In this document: in pieces, positions 8,550-16,362 of the stretch
Numbering within the stretch: the first letter of the stretch is position 1
How the letters are laid out: the number at the start of each line of letters is the position of its first letter
Source of the DNA: an uncultured Eubacteriales bacterium
GTDB lineage: Bacteria > Bacillota > Clostridia > Lachnospirales > Lachnospiraceae
Assembly (NCBI GenBank): GCA_900317095.1
Contig: ONFL01000067.1
Coordinates: 1-54,134 of the forward strand
Direction of reading: 5' to 3'
DNA: 54,134 nucleotides
Program-made: the position numbers and the translations under genes
The notes under the pieces: model-generated
Told to the model about the DNA's origin: nothing
What the model saw: only the letters and a program-made list of their open reading frames with translations
The model's database searches: none

Positions 8550-9869
8550 TTACATCTTGGTATCCAGCAGCTTGATGCCGTCGATCTGCAGATCGAAGTA
8601 AGGAGCGGAACGATATTCGGATTCATGGAAATATCCATCAGAAACCGCCTCTGTGTCGCCCTTGTATTCTGCATCTGTATCAACATCAGCCATGTAGCCG
8701 GTCAGCTTGCCGCTGCCGTCAACAGTGGCGTTGACATTGGTCTTGTCATCCTTGGTTACTGTGAAATTAGCAGTGTCGAATACATGTACAGAACCGTCTT
8801 CCAGAGCCTTCTTGACTTCTTCGAGCTTCTCTGTTGTTCCGGGAGCTGCTGCCTTGTCATTCACTTCTGTGATCTCTACAGAACCTGTCTGGAGAGTGCC
8901 GGTCCAGTCAGCATCGATCTTCTCGCCGGCTGCGCAGGCCTTGATAGCATATTCATAGTAAGGCTCCCAGTTGATCCTGGAAGAGATGATGAATGTATTC
9001 GGGCATGCGTCAACAGTGGAACCATTGTAGGAAACATCGGGAACACCCTGATCCTCGCACTCGGTAGGAGCACCCATGGAATCAGCATGCTGGCTGATCA
9101 GTACGCAGCCGTCATCTGTAATCAGCTTATGGGCAGCTTCCTTCTCGGCTGTCTCATCATACCAGGAACCTGTAAAGGTTACATCCATGGTAACAGACGG
9201 GCATACGGACTTCGCACCCAGATAGAAGGATGTATAGCCGGAGATAACCTCAGCGTAGGTATAAGCTCCTACATAACCCATCTTGGCCCCATCTTCCGTG
9301 ATCTTGCCGTCCTCTATCATCTGGTTGAGCTTCATGCCGGCAGCAACGCCTGCAAGATAACGGCCTTCATAGATAGAAGCAAATGCGTTGTGATAATTGT
9401 CAAGGCCTTCTGTATGCGCCTTGGTACCTGTAGCATGGCAGAACTGAACATCCGGGAATTCCTTTGCAGCCTGGATCATGAAATCCTCATGACCGAAACT
9501 GTCGGCAAAAATAATGTTGCAGCCTGCATCCGCAAGATCAGCTGCCGCATCGTAGCACTCCTGGCCTTCCGGTACATTCTTCTTCAGCATGTACTGATCT
9601 TCGGTCATGCCCAGCTTCTTGCAGGCAGCTTCCGCGGCATTGATGAAGTTGAGATCGTAAGTTGAATTCTCATCATGAAGGAAAATAAATCCGACCTTCA
9701 TGTTGGACATATCGACCGCTTCTCCGGAAGCCCCGCCATCTGTACTCTCTGCAGCTGCCGCGCTCTCCTGGGCCGCTTCTGTGGAAGCAGGCTTGGAAGA
9801 GCTGCCGCCGCAGGCAGCCAGTGAAGCAATCATAACTGCTCCAAGTGCCATTGCAACAATCTTTTTCAT
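8550..9869 (-). CDS. BMP-family ABC substrate-binding lipoprotein
   Basis: 439 residues with a lipoprotein signal peptide (lipobox SLAAC, Cys about residue 20), an acidic Ser/Ala/Glu linker to about residue 50, then a Bmp/Med-type periplasmic-binding fold. Family cues include VGFIFLHDENS near the start of the domain, IIFADSFGHEDF and YVGAYTYAEVISGYTSF. The mature part is longer than many BmpA/PnrA proteins because of C-terminal residues after about 370. It would capture the ligand, probably a nucleoside by family precedent, for the following permeases. No purine-type riboswitch is visible in the 82-base gap upstream. Confidence 0.9.
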   Translation of the reverse strand: MKKIVAMALGAVMIASLAACGGSSSKPASTEAAQESAAAAESTDGGASGEAVDMSNMKVGFIFLHDENSTYDLNFINAAEAACKKLGMTEDQYMLKKNVPEGQECYDAAADLADAGCNIIFADSFGHEDFMIQAAKEFPDVQFCHATGTKAHTEGLDNYHNAFASIYEGRYLAGVAAGMKLNQMIEDGKITEDGAKMGYVGAYTYAEVISGYTSFYLGAKSVCPSVTMDVTFTGSWYDETAEKEAAHKLITDDGCVLISQHADSMGAPTECEDQGVPDVSYNGSTVDACPNTFIISSRINWEPYYEYAIKACAAGEKIDADWTGTLQTGSVEITEVNDKAAAPGTTEKLEEVKKALEDGSVHVFDTANFTVTKDDKTNVNATVDGSGKLTGYMADVDTDAEYKGDTEAVSDGYFHESEYRSAPYFDLQIDGIKLLDTKM

Positions 9870-9951
9870 AGTTCTCCTCCTCGCGCATCTAAGCGCCTGT
9901 TAATAAAACACACACACTCTATCTACCGCCGGACGGGCCGGCAATAAATTC

Positions 9952-10323
9952 TTACTTTGTAGGAATGATTGCTCTTCTGTGGGTACCGGTTCCGATCATA
10001 CCCTCATCATCGCAGCAGGTTACTTCAAAAAGGAGCTTCTTTCCCTTGATCTCCTTGACAACAGATTCACAGCGTACATGTCCGCCGGCGGGAGTTGCCT
10101 TCACATGCTTGATATCTACAGCCATACCGACAGAGCCAAATCCTTCGTCCAGGTTCTTTGCCATCAGATCCGCGCTTGTCAGCTCCATAAGGCTGATCAT
10201 AGACGGGGTGGAAAGTACGTGGGGAAGCACAAGCTTCGGGAACTGATCATTGCTGGCATCAGCGCACAGATCATCTGTTACCGTGATAGTCCATTCATTC
10301 TTCATTCCGACTTCAAAACCCAT
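9952..10323 (-). CDS. Hotdog-fold thioesterase (FlK-like)
   Basis: A 123-residue single-domain protein. The order of motifs, including VLSTPSMISLMELTS, the GFGSVGMAVDIKHVKATPAG stretch and a terminal GTHRRAII, matches the fluoroacetyl-CoA-thioesterase-like subgroup of hotdog proteins. These hydrolyse small acyl-CoA thioesters, probably as a housekeeping activity here. Start at 10323 because AAGGAG sits 9 bases upstream; the ORF continues to 10356 without a better site. It precedes the BMP lipoprotein on the same strand with 82 bases between and may or may not be in that operon. Confidence 0.82.
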   Translation of the reverse strand: MGFEVGMKNEWTITVTDDLCADASNDQFPKLVLPHVLSTPSMISLMELTSADLMAKNLDEGFGSVGMAVDIKHVKATPAGGHVRCESVVKEIKGKKLLFEVTCCDDEGMIGTGTHRRAIIPTK

Positions 10324-10424
10324 TTTCAAATTCTCCTTTTCTTCAAAATCTGACAATGATTCATGTGCTTTTATTTTACCATAAATGCGTGTACTTGACC
10401 AAATGGTTTTTCATAAAAGCGCCA

Positions 10425-10994
10425 TTAAAATAGTATCATGATCCCTGTACAGATAAATCCCGCGGCAAGTCCGCCAAGATGCGCTTTCATGTTGATCCCT
10501 CTGTTTATAAAACCATAGACTATATTTATGCCGATCGTATAGATGAGTGAGCGCAGGTTGATGATCCCCCGCAGCTCCGGCACAAAAGCCAGAGTCAGCC
10601 AGGCGCCCAGCAGACCGAAAACTGCCCCGGAGGCCCCTGCGGAGACCGCGTAAGAATGAGAGCGCAGTTCCGCCGCGTAAGTTGTCAGATTCCCGGCGAT
10701 CCCTGCAATAAAATAAACAGCCAGAAATCGTCCCGGGCCAAGTATAGCGGCAAGGGAGGGTCCCAGATAATACAGAGATGTCATGTTGCAGAATATATGC
10801 CAGAAGCCGTAATGCAGAAACATGGATGTAACAAGGCGATACCACTGCCCCCGTCTGACGTCAGGTGTATACATGCCTCCGAGACTGCGTACAACATCGG
10901 TCCTGTTCGTTCCTCCCCGGATCCCCTCCGCCAGATAGAAGGCGATATTTACGGCGATCAGCAGATATACGACTGTCCGATAAGATCCCGTCAT
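10425..10994 (-). CDS. Rhomboid-family intramembrane serine protease
   Basis: 189 residues, about six membrane helices. The catalytic dyad is visible: Ser122 in GASGAVFG and His172 in AHLGGLAAG; the HxxxN motif of helix 2 is His66-Asn70 (HIFCN). Rhomboids cleave membrane-anchored substrates within the bilayer. Start at 10994 is supported by AGGAGG nine bases upstream; a GTG at 11015 would place that site inside the gene. It follows barstar by only 17 bases and barnase lies just before barstar, so the three are probably one transcript. Whether it acts on the lipid-anchored RNase is speculation from proximity. Confidence 0.88.
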   Translation of the reverse strand: MTGSYRTVVYLLIAVNIAFYLAEGIRGGTNRTDVVRSLGGMYTPDVRRGQWYRLVTSMFLHYGFWHIFCNMTSLYYLGPSLAAILGPGRFLAVYFIAGIAGNLTTYAAELRSHSYAVSAGASGAVFGLLGAWLTLAFVPELRGIINLRSLIYTIGINIVYGFINRGINMKAHLGGLAAGFICTGIMILF

Positions 10995-11011
10995 AAAAAG
11001 ATCCCTCCTGT

Positions 11012-11290
11012 TCACTCTGCCCCTGGCTCATCCTCCAGCTGCAGCTGCAGAGCAGGATTGTCTTCAGCCGCGTCACAAAATACCCGCAGAAGCCGCCGGT
11101 AAAATCCGCTCTGTCTGTCGCTGGCTGCCGGCTGAAAAATGATAAATGAAGGCTCCGTGATCTGCGTCAGCATGTCATAAAGGGCGTCCAGATTATTCCC
11201 GTAATAGGCAGGGAACCCGAAAAGTTCCCGCAGATAGGCATGAGCCTGTTCCGGCTCGAGCAGATGCTCTCCGTTCACAGTAAGAACCAT
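11012..11290 (-). CDS. Barstar-family ribonuclease inhibitor
   Basis: 92 residues. The core FPAYYGNNLDALYDMLTQ corresponds to the barnase-binding helix of barstar (LPEYYGENLDALWDCLT): both key acidic positions (Asp35 and Asp39 in barstar numbering) are kept, while Trp38 is Tyr. Barstar blocks barnase-type RNases by covering the active site. There is no signal peptide, so it should stay in the cytoplasm and protect against premature or returning RNase. It has AAGGAG before its start and is 21 bases downstream of the barnase-like gene, a classic toxin-immunity order. Confidence 0.9.
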   Translation of the reverse strand: MVLTVNGEHLLEPEQAHAYLRELFGFPAYYGNNLDALYDMLTQITEPSFIIFQPAASDRQSGFYRRLLRVFCDAAEDNPALQLQLEDEPGAE

Positions 11291-11311
11291 CTTAAAACTC
11301 CTTCCCTGCCA

Positions 11312-11866
11312 TTAATACAGCTGCTCAAAATTTTTATAATGGTCTTCGGTATAAAAGACCAGTCCGTCATTGGAATATACGATCCTCTTTGATGACCGGT
11401 AGCCGCCCTGGTAGTCAATATCGCATTCAAAATATTTTCTGCCGTCTTCTTCCGGCAGCGCGCCTTCATAATTGCCAAAACGGTCGCCGCCGATGCTCAT
11501 GCCCGGCAGAACGTCCTGCAGATTGCCCTCCTGGCTGTCCCATCCTGCCTTCTGGGCCTCTTTTTTTGTAATGAAGTTATCCGGCAGATGACCGTAGGTA
11601 TGAATATACAGTGCTACATCGTCCCTGGATGTATAGCTGCCGTCCTCGCTGATCTGGCCGGACTGACCGGCGATAGTATCCGCCTGGGTCTGTTCTGCCG
11701 CCGGTGCGGATTCGGTATATATCTCTTCCTGTCTAACACTGTCCTGCGCTGCGGCGCTTTCAGTCTGTCCCTGTCCGGAAGAGACCGCAGAGCAGCCCGC
11801 CAGCATGAAGACAGCCGCAAGGACCATCAGCAGAAATGCCAGGCCTGTTTTCACTCTTTTCCTCAT
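11312..11866 (-). CDS. Barnase-like guanyl-specific ribonuclease, lipoprotein
   Basis: 184 residues: lipoprotein signal peptide with lipobox LAGC (Cys25), an acidic Gln/Ser/Ala linker (about 26-78), then a full barnase domain (about 80-184). The domain matches barnase closely: YGHLPDNFITKKEAQKAGW, the SIGGDRF stretch and a DHYKNF end. All catalytic positions are present: Lys101, Glu147, Arg157, Arg161 and His176 (barnase Lys27, Glu73, Arg83, Arg87, His102). An active extracellular or surface-attached RNase is therefore expected. Start at 11866 follows AGGGAGG. Classical barnase is freely secreted; a lipid anchor plus linker is the odd feature here. Confidence 0.93.
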   Translation of the reverse strand: MRKRVKTGLAFLLMVLAAVFMLAGCSAVSSGQGQTESAAAQDSVRQEEIYTESAPAAEQTQADTIAGQSGQISEDGSYTSRDDVALYIHTYGHLPDNFITKKEAQKAGWDSQEGNLQDVLPGMSIGGDRFGNYEGALPEEDGRKYFECDIDYQGGYRSSKRIVYSNDGLVFYTEDHYKNFEQLY

Positions 11867-11937
11867 AGTACTTCCTCCCTTAATGTTCAAGCACAGCATG
11901 ATCTATCCATATTCCTGCGCTGGTAACGAAAAAAGAA

Positions 11938-11962
11938 AAAGCAGGGGACAGACCCCTGCTTT
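11938..11962 (-). terminator. Intrinsic terminator after rubredoxin
   Basis: AAAGCAGGGG pairs with CCCCTGCTTT around a five-base loop on the minus strand, followed by TTCTTTTTT. It ends the rubredoxin transcript and separates it from the barnase gene. Confidence 0.9.
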
Positions 11963-11985
11963 AAGATGATCATTCCTGTCATGCC

Positions 11986-12141
11986 TTATTCGGGCTTGAA
12001 CTCGCTCTTGTCTGCTCCGCAAAGAGGACATACCCAATCTGCCGGTAAATCTTCGAATGCTACTCCGGGAGCGATACCGCCGTCTTCATCACCTACAGTA
12101 GGATCATATACATAACCACACATACCGCATACATACTTCAT
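11986..12141 (-). CDS. Rubredoxin
   Basis: A 51-residue protein, short enough to be missed by ORF length filters. It has both iron-binding knuckles, CGMCGY near residues 5-10 and CPLCGA near 38-43, and the family pattern [15 protein letters not shown] and [11 protein letters not shown]. It binds a single Fe(Cys)4 and carries one electron in the cytoplasm, typically to rubrerythrin, NROR or other oxygen-defence proteins in anaerobes. AAGGAGG lies eight bases before the ATG; it has its own promoter (12187-12215) and terminator and so is monocistronic. Confidence 0.95.
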   Translation of the reverse strand: MKYVCGMCGYVYDPTVGDEDGGIAPGVAFEDLPADWVCPLCGADKSEFKPE

Positions 12142-12186
12142 GAATTGAAATCCTCCTTATGTATTGTACTTTTTCCAAGTAGTTTC

Positions 12187-12215
12187 ATTATATCATCATT
12201 AATATACCACCGCAA
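12187..12215 (-). promoter_or_regulatory. Rubredoxin promoter
   Basis: On the minus strand TTGCGG (-35), 17 bases, then a perfect TATAAT (-10), about 46 bases upstream of the rubredoxin start. Confidence 0.6.
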
Positions 12216-12379
12216 CTTTTTTCGAAAAAATATAAGATCCAGGAATCGCTTTTCATTTGCTCCGGAAGGTTGCAAGGCCCCCGATTCTGTTATAAAATGA
12301 GCATACTGAGGGGAGTGTCCTATTGCAGCAGGCTGTTGCACAGATGCTGTATTTTTTACATTTTTTCAGGAGAACTATT

Positions 12380-14797
12380 ATGGCAGATAACAGAAACAGG
12401 ACCAGCGGCAGAACCAGACCAGTAAAGAAGAGAAAGAAACACCATATTTTAAGGAACATTTTTCTCGTCATTGTTGTTATTCTCATCGCCGTCATAGGCT
12501 ATGCCTTTTACAAGGGCTGGCCGCAGCAGGCAATGAAGCTGCAGCAGGAAGCGAAAGTACTGGTTGAAGGCTCCACCACCGACACATTTGTTCCCAATCA
12601 GACCGGGACGATCTACGACACACATGGCAATGTTCTGTCAGAGCTGATCTCAGACAAGAATTCTTCCTACGTGCCTTACAAGGAAATCCCGGAGAATTTT
12701 GTGAAGGCCATGGTCAGCACTGAAGACCGTAATTTCTATAAACATAAGGGAGTAGACTTTAAGGCTATCGCGCGCGCGGTCAACGCTTATATCACCCGCA
12801 AGGGCGTGATCACGCAGGGCGGAAGCACCATTACCATGCAGATTGCCAAGAACGTTTTCCTCACCAGTGAGCAGACCTGGCAGAGAAAAGTCAAGCAGAT
12901 GTTCCTTGCCCTGGAGATGGAAAAGAAGTACAGCAAAGATCAGATCATGGAATTCTACCTTAATAATATCAATTTCTCCAACGGCTATTACGGAATCGCC
13001 GCTGCCGGCAGGGGATATTTCGGGAAATCACTGGACCAGCTGGATCTTTCTCAGACCGCTTTTCTTTGTGCGATTCCCAACAGTCCCGTTTACTACGACC
13101 CGGTCACCAATCTGGACCATACGATCGAGCGGAGGAACCTGATCCTGTCCAATATGCTCCAGGAAGGCTTTATCAGCCAGGAGGACTATAACGCAGCGGT
13201 AAACGAGACCATCACTCTGGATATGGAGAAAGGACAGACTGCCGGAAGACATAATTATCTCGATACTTATGCCTACCACTGTGCTGCCCAGGCCCTCATG
13301 GAGCAGGACGGATTTGTCTTCAAATACGATTTTGCTTCAGATGAAGAGAAACAGGCATATGATCAGGAATATGACACCCGTTATGAGGAGTGCCTTACCG
13401 CTCTCTATTCCGGAAAATATGACCTTTATACCTCTTTTGACCAGGAAATCCAGAAGCAGCTGCAGGAGTCTCTGGATGAGGGTCTTGAAGACTTTACGGA
13501 TACCACGTCCGACGGCGATTATGTCCTTCAGGGGGCCGGCGTCTGCATAGACAACAGCACAGGCTATGTTGTTGCCGAAGTCGGCGGCAGGAGCAATCCC
13601 AATCTTACCGGATATACTCTGAACCGGACCTACCAGTCCTACCGCCAGCCCGGCAGTTCCATTAAACCGCTGAATGTATATACACCGGCTTTTGAGAAAG
13701 ATTTCTCTCCTTATGATACTTTCGTGGATCAGGAACTGGACGACGGTCCTGAGAATTCAGACGGCAACTTTTACGGACGCGTCACCATCCGCGAGGCTGT
13801 CGAGCGTTCCCTCAATACAGTAGCATGGCAGCTCTATGATGAGATAGGGCCCTCCTATGGACTTTCCTTCCTGAAGAAGATGCATTTTTCCAGGATCGTC
13901 TCTGAAGATGAGACTCTGGCGACTGCTCTGGGCGGCTTCACACACGGTGTAAGCCCTATAGAGATGTCCGGCGCCTATGCGGCGCTTGCGGACGACGGAC
14001 AATACCGTACGCCTACCTGCATCCGCAAGATCGTCAATTACAACGGAGACGTCATCTATGAATCTAAACAGGAGAAAACAAGGGTCTACAGTGAAAACAG
14101 CGCCCGTATGATGACAGATGTACTTACCGGCGTCCTGGACAATTACCGCGGAACAGGCTACGGCCTGGGCCTGGATAATGGCATGCCGGCGGCTGGCAAG
14201 ACAGGAACGACCAACGAACAGAAGGACGGCTGGTTCTGCGGCTATACTCCTTATTATACAAGCTGCATATGGGTCGGCTGTGACACACCGCAGAAGGTCT
14301 ATAATCTCTATGGCGGTACTTATCCGGGTCATATCTGGCAGTCCTTTATGAATAAGATCCACGAAGGTCTGGAGCCTAAGGATTTCCCGGAATATACTTC
14401 CGATTACGATGAAGACTACAATTGGTACTCTGATTATGATTATGATTATGACTACGACGATGAAGAAGAAGAGACCACGCCGGCTTCCGAAAGCGTACAG
14501 GAAACAGAAAGCGAAACAACCGCTCCTGCCGCTTCGGAAACAACATCCGGGAACCATTCAGAAAACGGCGGCAATACCTCAGAAAGTTCTGCCCCCCAGC
14601 ATCCTGAAAGCAGCCATGAAAACGGCGGAAGCGGTGAAAATGGCGGAGGCCATGAGAATCCGGGCCAGGAACCCGCCGGCGGGGATGACAACGGCGGTCA
14701 GGAATATAACCAGGAAGGCACAGGTCCTGCTGATCTTCTCAACAGCATTCTCAACCTGAGCATTACCGGCCACATCTATCGCTTCGGCAAGGGCTGA
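12380..14797 (+). CDS. Class A penicillin-binding protein (transglycosylase/transpeptidase)
   Basis: 805 residues. Short basic cytoplasmic tail, one N-terminal membrane helix (about 25-45), a GT51 transglycosylase domain (about 80-270, with STEDRNFYKHKG, GGSTITMQ and KYSKDQIMEFYLN) and a transpeptidase domain (about 390-670) with the SxxK serine in GSSIKPL, the SxN motif in RSLNT and KTGT. It polymerises and cross-links peptidoglycan. The last 115 residues are low complexity: Tyr/Asp/Glu repeats, then Ser/Thr/Glu and Gly/Asn/Glu-rich sequence. Start at 12380 has CAGGAG upstream; the ORF is open to 12323 without a better site. Confidence 0.93.
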   Translation: MADNRNRTSGRTRPVKKRKKHHILRNIFLVIVVILIAVIGYAFYKGWPQQAMKLQQEAKVLVEGSTTDTFVPNQTGTIYDTHGNVLSELISDKNSSYVPYKEIPENFVKAMVSTEDRNFYKHKGVDFKAIARAVNAYITRKGVITQGGSTITMQIAKNVFLTSEQTWQRKVKQMFLALEMEKKYSKDQIMEFYLNNINFSNGYYGIAAAGRGYFGKSLDQLDLSQTAFLCAIPNSPVYYDPVTNLDHTIERRNLILSNMLQEGFISQEDYNAAVNETITLDMEKGQTAGRHNYLDTYAYHCAAQALMEQDGFVFKYDFASDEEKQAYDQEYDTRYEECLTALYSGKYDLYTSFDQEIQKQLQESLDEGLEDFTDTTSDGDYVLQGAGVCIDNSTGYVVAEVGGRSNPNLTGYTLNRTYQSYRQPGSSIKPLNVYTPAFEKDFSPYDTFVDQELDDGPENSDGNFYGRVTIREAVERSLNTVAWQLYDEIGPSYGLSFLKKMHFSRIVSEDETLATALGGFTHGVSPIEMSGAYAALADDGQYRTPTCIRKIVNYNGDVIYESKQEKTRVYSENSARMMTDVLTGVLDNYRGTGYGLGLDNGMPAAGKTGTTNEQKDGWFCGYTPYYTSCIWVGCDTPQKVYNLYGGTYPGHIWQSFMNKIHEGLEPKDFPEYTSDYDEDYNWYSDYDYDYDYDDEEEETTPASESVQETESETTAPAASETTSGNHSENGGNTSESSAPQHPESSHENGGSGENGGGHENPGQEPAGGDDNGGQEYNQEGTGPADLLNSILNLSITGHIYRFGKG

Positions 14798-14823
14798 TAA
14801 GCTCTGACCAGTCTGAACATATT

Positions 14824-14857
14824 AAATGCGGAAAAGCAGCTGCTCTTCCGCATTTTT
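14824..14857 (+). terminator. Intrinsic terminator after the penicillin-binding protein
   Basis: AAATGCGGAA pairs with TTCCGCATTT around a self-complementary AGCAGCTGCT core, followed by a T run. It lies between the PBP and the convergent PrsW gene. Confidence 0.85.
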
Positions 14858-14863
14858 CTTTCC

Positions 14864-15562
14864 TTACATATAGGAATCTTCTCTGGAATAGCGCCTTACA
14901 GATAGCAGCGCTATGATATCCAGGATTACCACAAAAAGCAGAAAACACCATTTCCCCGGGCCTTCACCTTGTACATCGGCCAGAAAATCATATAAGCCGT
15001 GAATAAATACGGGGATCAGCATGCTGAGGAATTTATAGGCTCTGCTCCTGCCAGTACGTCCGTACCGCGCGTAATACCTGGCCATTCCATAATAATGTCC
15101 CATAAAGATGCCGGTGATCGCGTGAAGGGGGATGGCAGTCAGAGCCCGGACAGGTGCCACGGATAAACCGAAACCGAAAATATACATCAGATTCTCCAGC
15201 CCTGCAAAGCCAAGGGATACTGCCGCCGCATAAACGACGCCGTCATAGAGGCAGTTGAATTCCCTGTTATTCCAGGTTGACCTGCGCAGTGCGAAATGCT
15301 TGCAGCCTTCCTCTGCAATCGCCACAATGATAAAGTTACTGACCAGACTGCTCTCCAGGGCATACTCCGGCTGCGGCAGCAGCTGCTCCGCCGCGGGCAT
15401 GAAGATGCGCTCGAGGATACCGGCCGGGACCGTACAGATGGCTCCAAAGATGACAAGTTTCAGGATCAAGCCGACAGGTTCCTTCTCTACCCGGTCCATC
15501 TTATATACATATATAAGCAGGATAATCGCAGGCAGAAGACCTGCCGCAACGACGATCGTCAT
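14864..15562 (-). CDS. PrsW-family intramembrane metalloprotease
   Basis: 232 residues, about seven to eight hydrophobic helices. Family motifs are present: AIAEEGCKHF (the EExxK/H-type metal site), FNCLYDGVVYAAAVSLGFAGLENL and HAITGIFMGHYYG, plus a late HGLYDFL histidine. PrsW-type proteases cleave membrane proteins such as anti-sigma factors; no anti-sigma gene adjoins, so its substrate is unknown. It is convergent with the penicillin-binding protein. Confidence 0.85.
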   Translation of the reverse strand: MTIVVAAGLLPAIILLIYVYKMDRVEKEPVGLILKLVIFGAICTVPAGILERIFMPAAEQLLPQPEYALESSLVSNFIIVAIAEEGCKHFALRRSTWNNREFNCLYDGVVYAAAVSLGFAGLENLMYIFGFGLSVAPVRALTAIPLHAITGIFMGHYYGMARYYARYGRTGRSRAYKFLSMLIPVFIHGLYDFLADVQGEGPGKWCFLLFVVILDIIALLSVRRYSREDSYM

Positions 15563-15706
15563 AACTTCACCTCATTTTCTCATTATGGAATTATTATAAT
15601 GCAGGAAATGAATATTTTGAAGCCCCGGACGAGAATTTACATCCCTCTTATGATATACTAGAAAAGAATTTTATTACGAGAATAAACTATTCAGGAGGAA
15701 ATGATT

Positions 15707-16213
15707 ATGTCCAATACAGAAAATCCCGTTGAGAATGGCTCAATTGTTACTCTCTCCTACGCGGACGGAAGCAGCCAGGATTATGCGGTCATCTCTACCC
15801 TGCAGTATCAGGGGGGAGATTATATAGCCCTGGTCCAGGTGACCGTTAATGATGAGGGGGATATCGTAGATATAGCCGGTGAGGGTATTCTTTCCGCAGA
15901 CAGCACGGATAAGGCGGTCCAGGAGCCTGCAGCAGATGAGAAGACAGAAACTGCGTCTGCTGCTGATAATGAACTGGATCAGGAGCTGAGGGATCTGCAG
16001 GAAAAGAAGGAAGCCCTTGAACGGGAACGTCAGGCTGTTCTTCAGCTGCGTAAGGCTCAGGAGGGAAAAGCCAGCATCAATCTCTGCGCCTACACGATCG
16101 ATGAAGAAGGCGCGGTCGAGATCCAGGACATTGAAGATGACGACACCTATTACGCGGTGGCAGATGAATTTACCAAAATCTTTAAGAAACTTACAGAAGA
16201 TAATCAGGAATGA
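15707..16213 (+). CDS. DUF1292-like acidic protein with internal coiled coil
   Basis: 168 residues. N-terminal beta-rich segment (GSIVTLSYADGSSQDY then ISTLQYQGGDYIALV) and a C-terminal VEIQDIEDDDTYYAVADEF resemble the two halves of DUF1292 proteins of Firmicutes. Between them is an acidic linker and a charged helical stretch (about 85-115) that small DUF1292 proteins lack. Function of the family is unknown. The second ATG (15707) is eight bases from AGGAGG; the first ATG (15701) is only two bases from it and unlikely. A strong terminator follows. Confidence 0.7.
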   Translation: MSNTENPVENGSIVTLSYADGSSQDYAVISTLQYQGGDYIALVQVTVNDEGDIVDIAGEGILSADSTDKAVQEPAADEKTETASAADNELDQELRDLQEKKEALERERQAVLQLRKAQEGKASINLCAYTIDEEGAVEIQDIEDDDTYYAVADEFTKIFKKLTEDNQE

Positions 16214-16237
16214 TCTTTTCATTCGAAATCGTAAAAA

Positions 16238-16282
16238 GGTCCGCAGCAGGCTCCAGACAGGGGGCTGCTGCGGATCTTTTTT
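16238..16282 (+). terminator. Intrinsic terminator after the DUF1292-like gene
   Basis: GGTCCGCAGCAGGCTC pairs with the CTGCTGCGGATC arm and is followed by six Ts, 25 bases after the stop codon. Confidence 0.88.
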
Positions 16283-16296
16283 GTAATATACGGGAG

Positions 16297-16327
16297 AGGA
16301 GGCACCCGGATAAACCGGGTGCCTCCT
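16297..16327. terminator. Hairpin downstream of the lactate permease gene
   Basis: AGGAGGCACCCGG is perfectly mirrored by CCGGGTGCCTCCT around a five-base loop. It lies 36 bases beyond the permease stop. There is no long T run on either strand, so it may act as a weak terminator or a 3' end stabiliser. Confidence 0.6.
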
Positions 16328-16362
16328 TCCCTTATATCATTCACACACATTGGTCAAAACAT

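Noticed and set aside
8091-9665. Long plus-strand reading frame of 524 codons opposite the BMP lipoprotein and ATPase
   Set aside because: It is antisense to two clear genes and has no family resemblance or ribosome site; it arises from the codon bias of the opposite strand.
9870-9951. Possible purine riboswitch before the BMP lipoprotein
   Set aside because: The gap is only 82 bases and shows no purine aptamer pattern.
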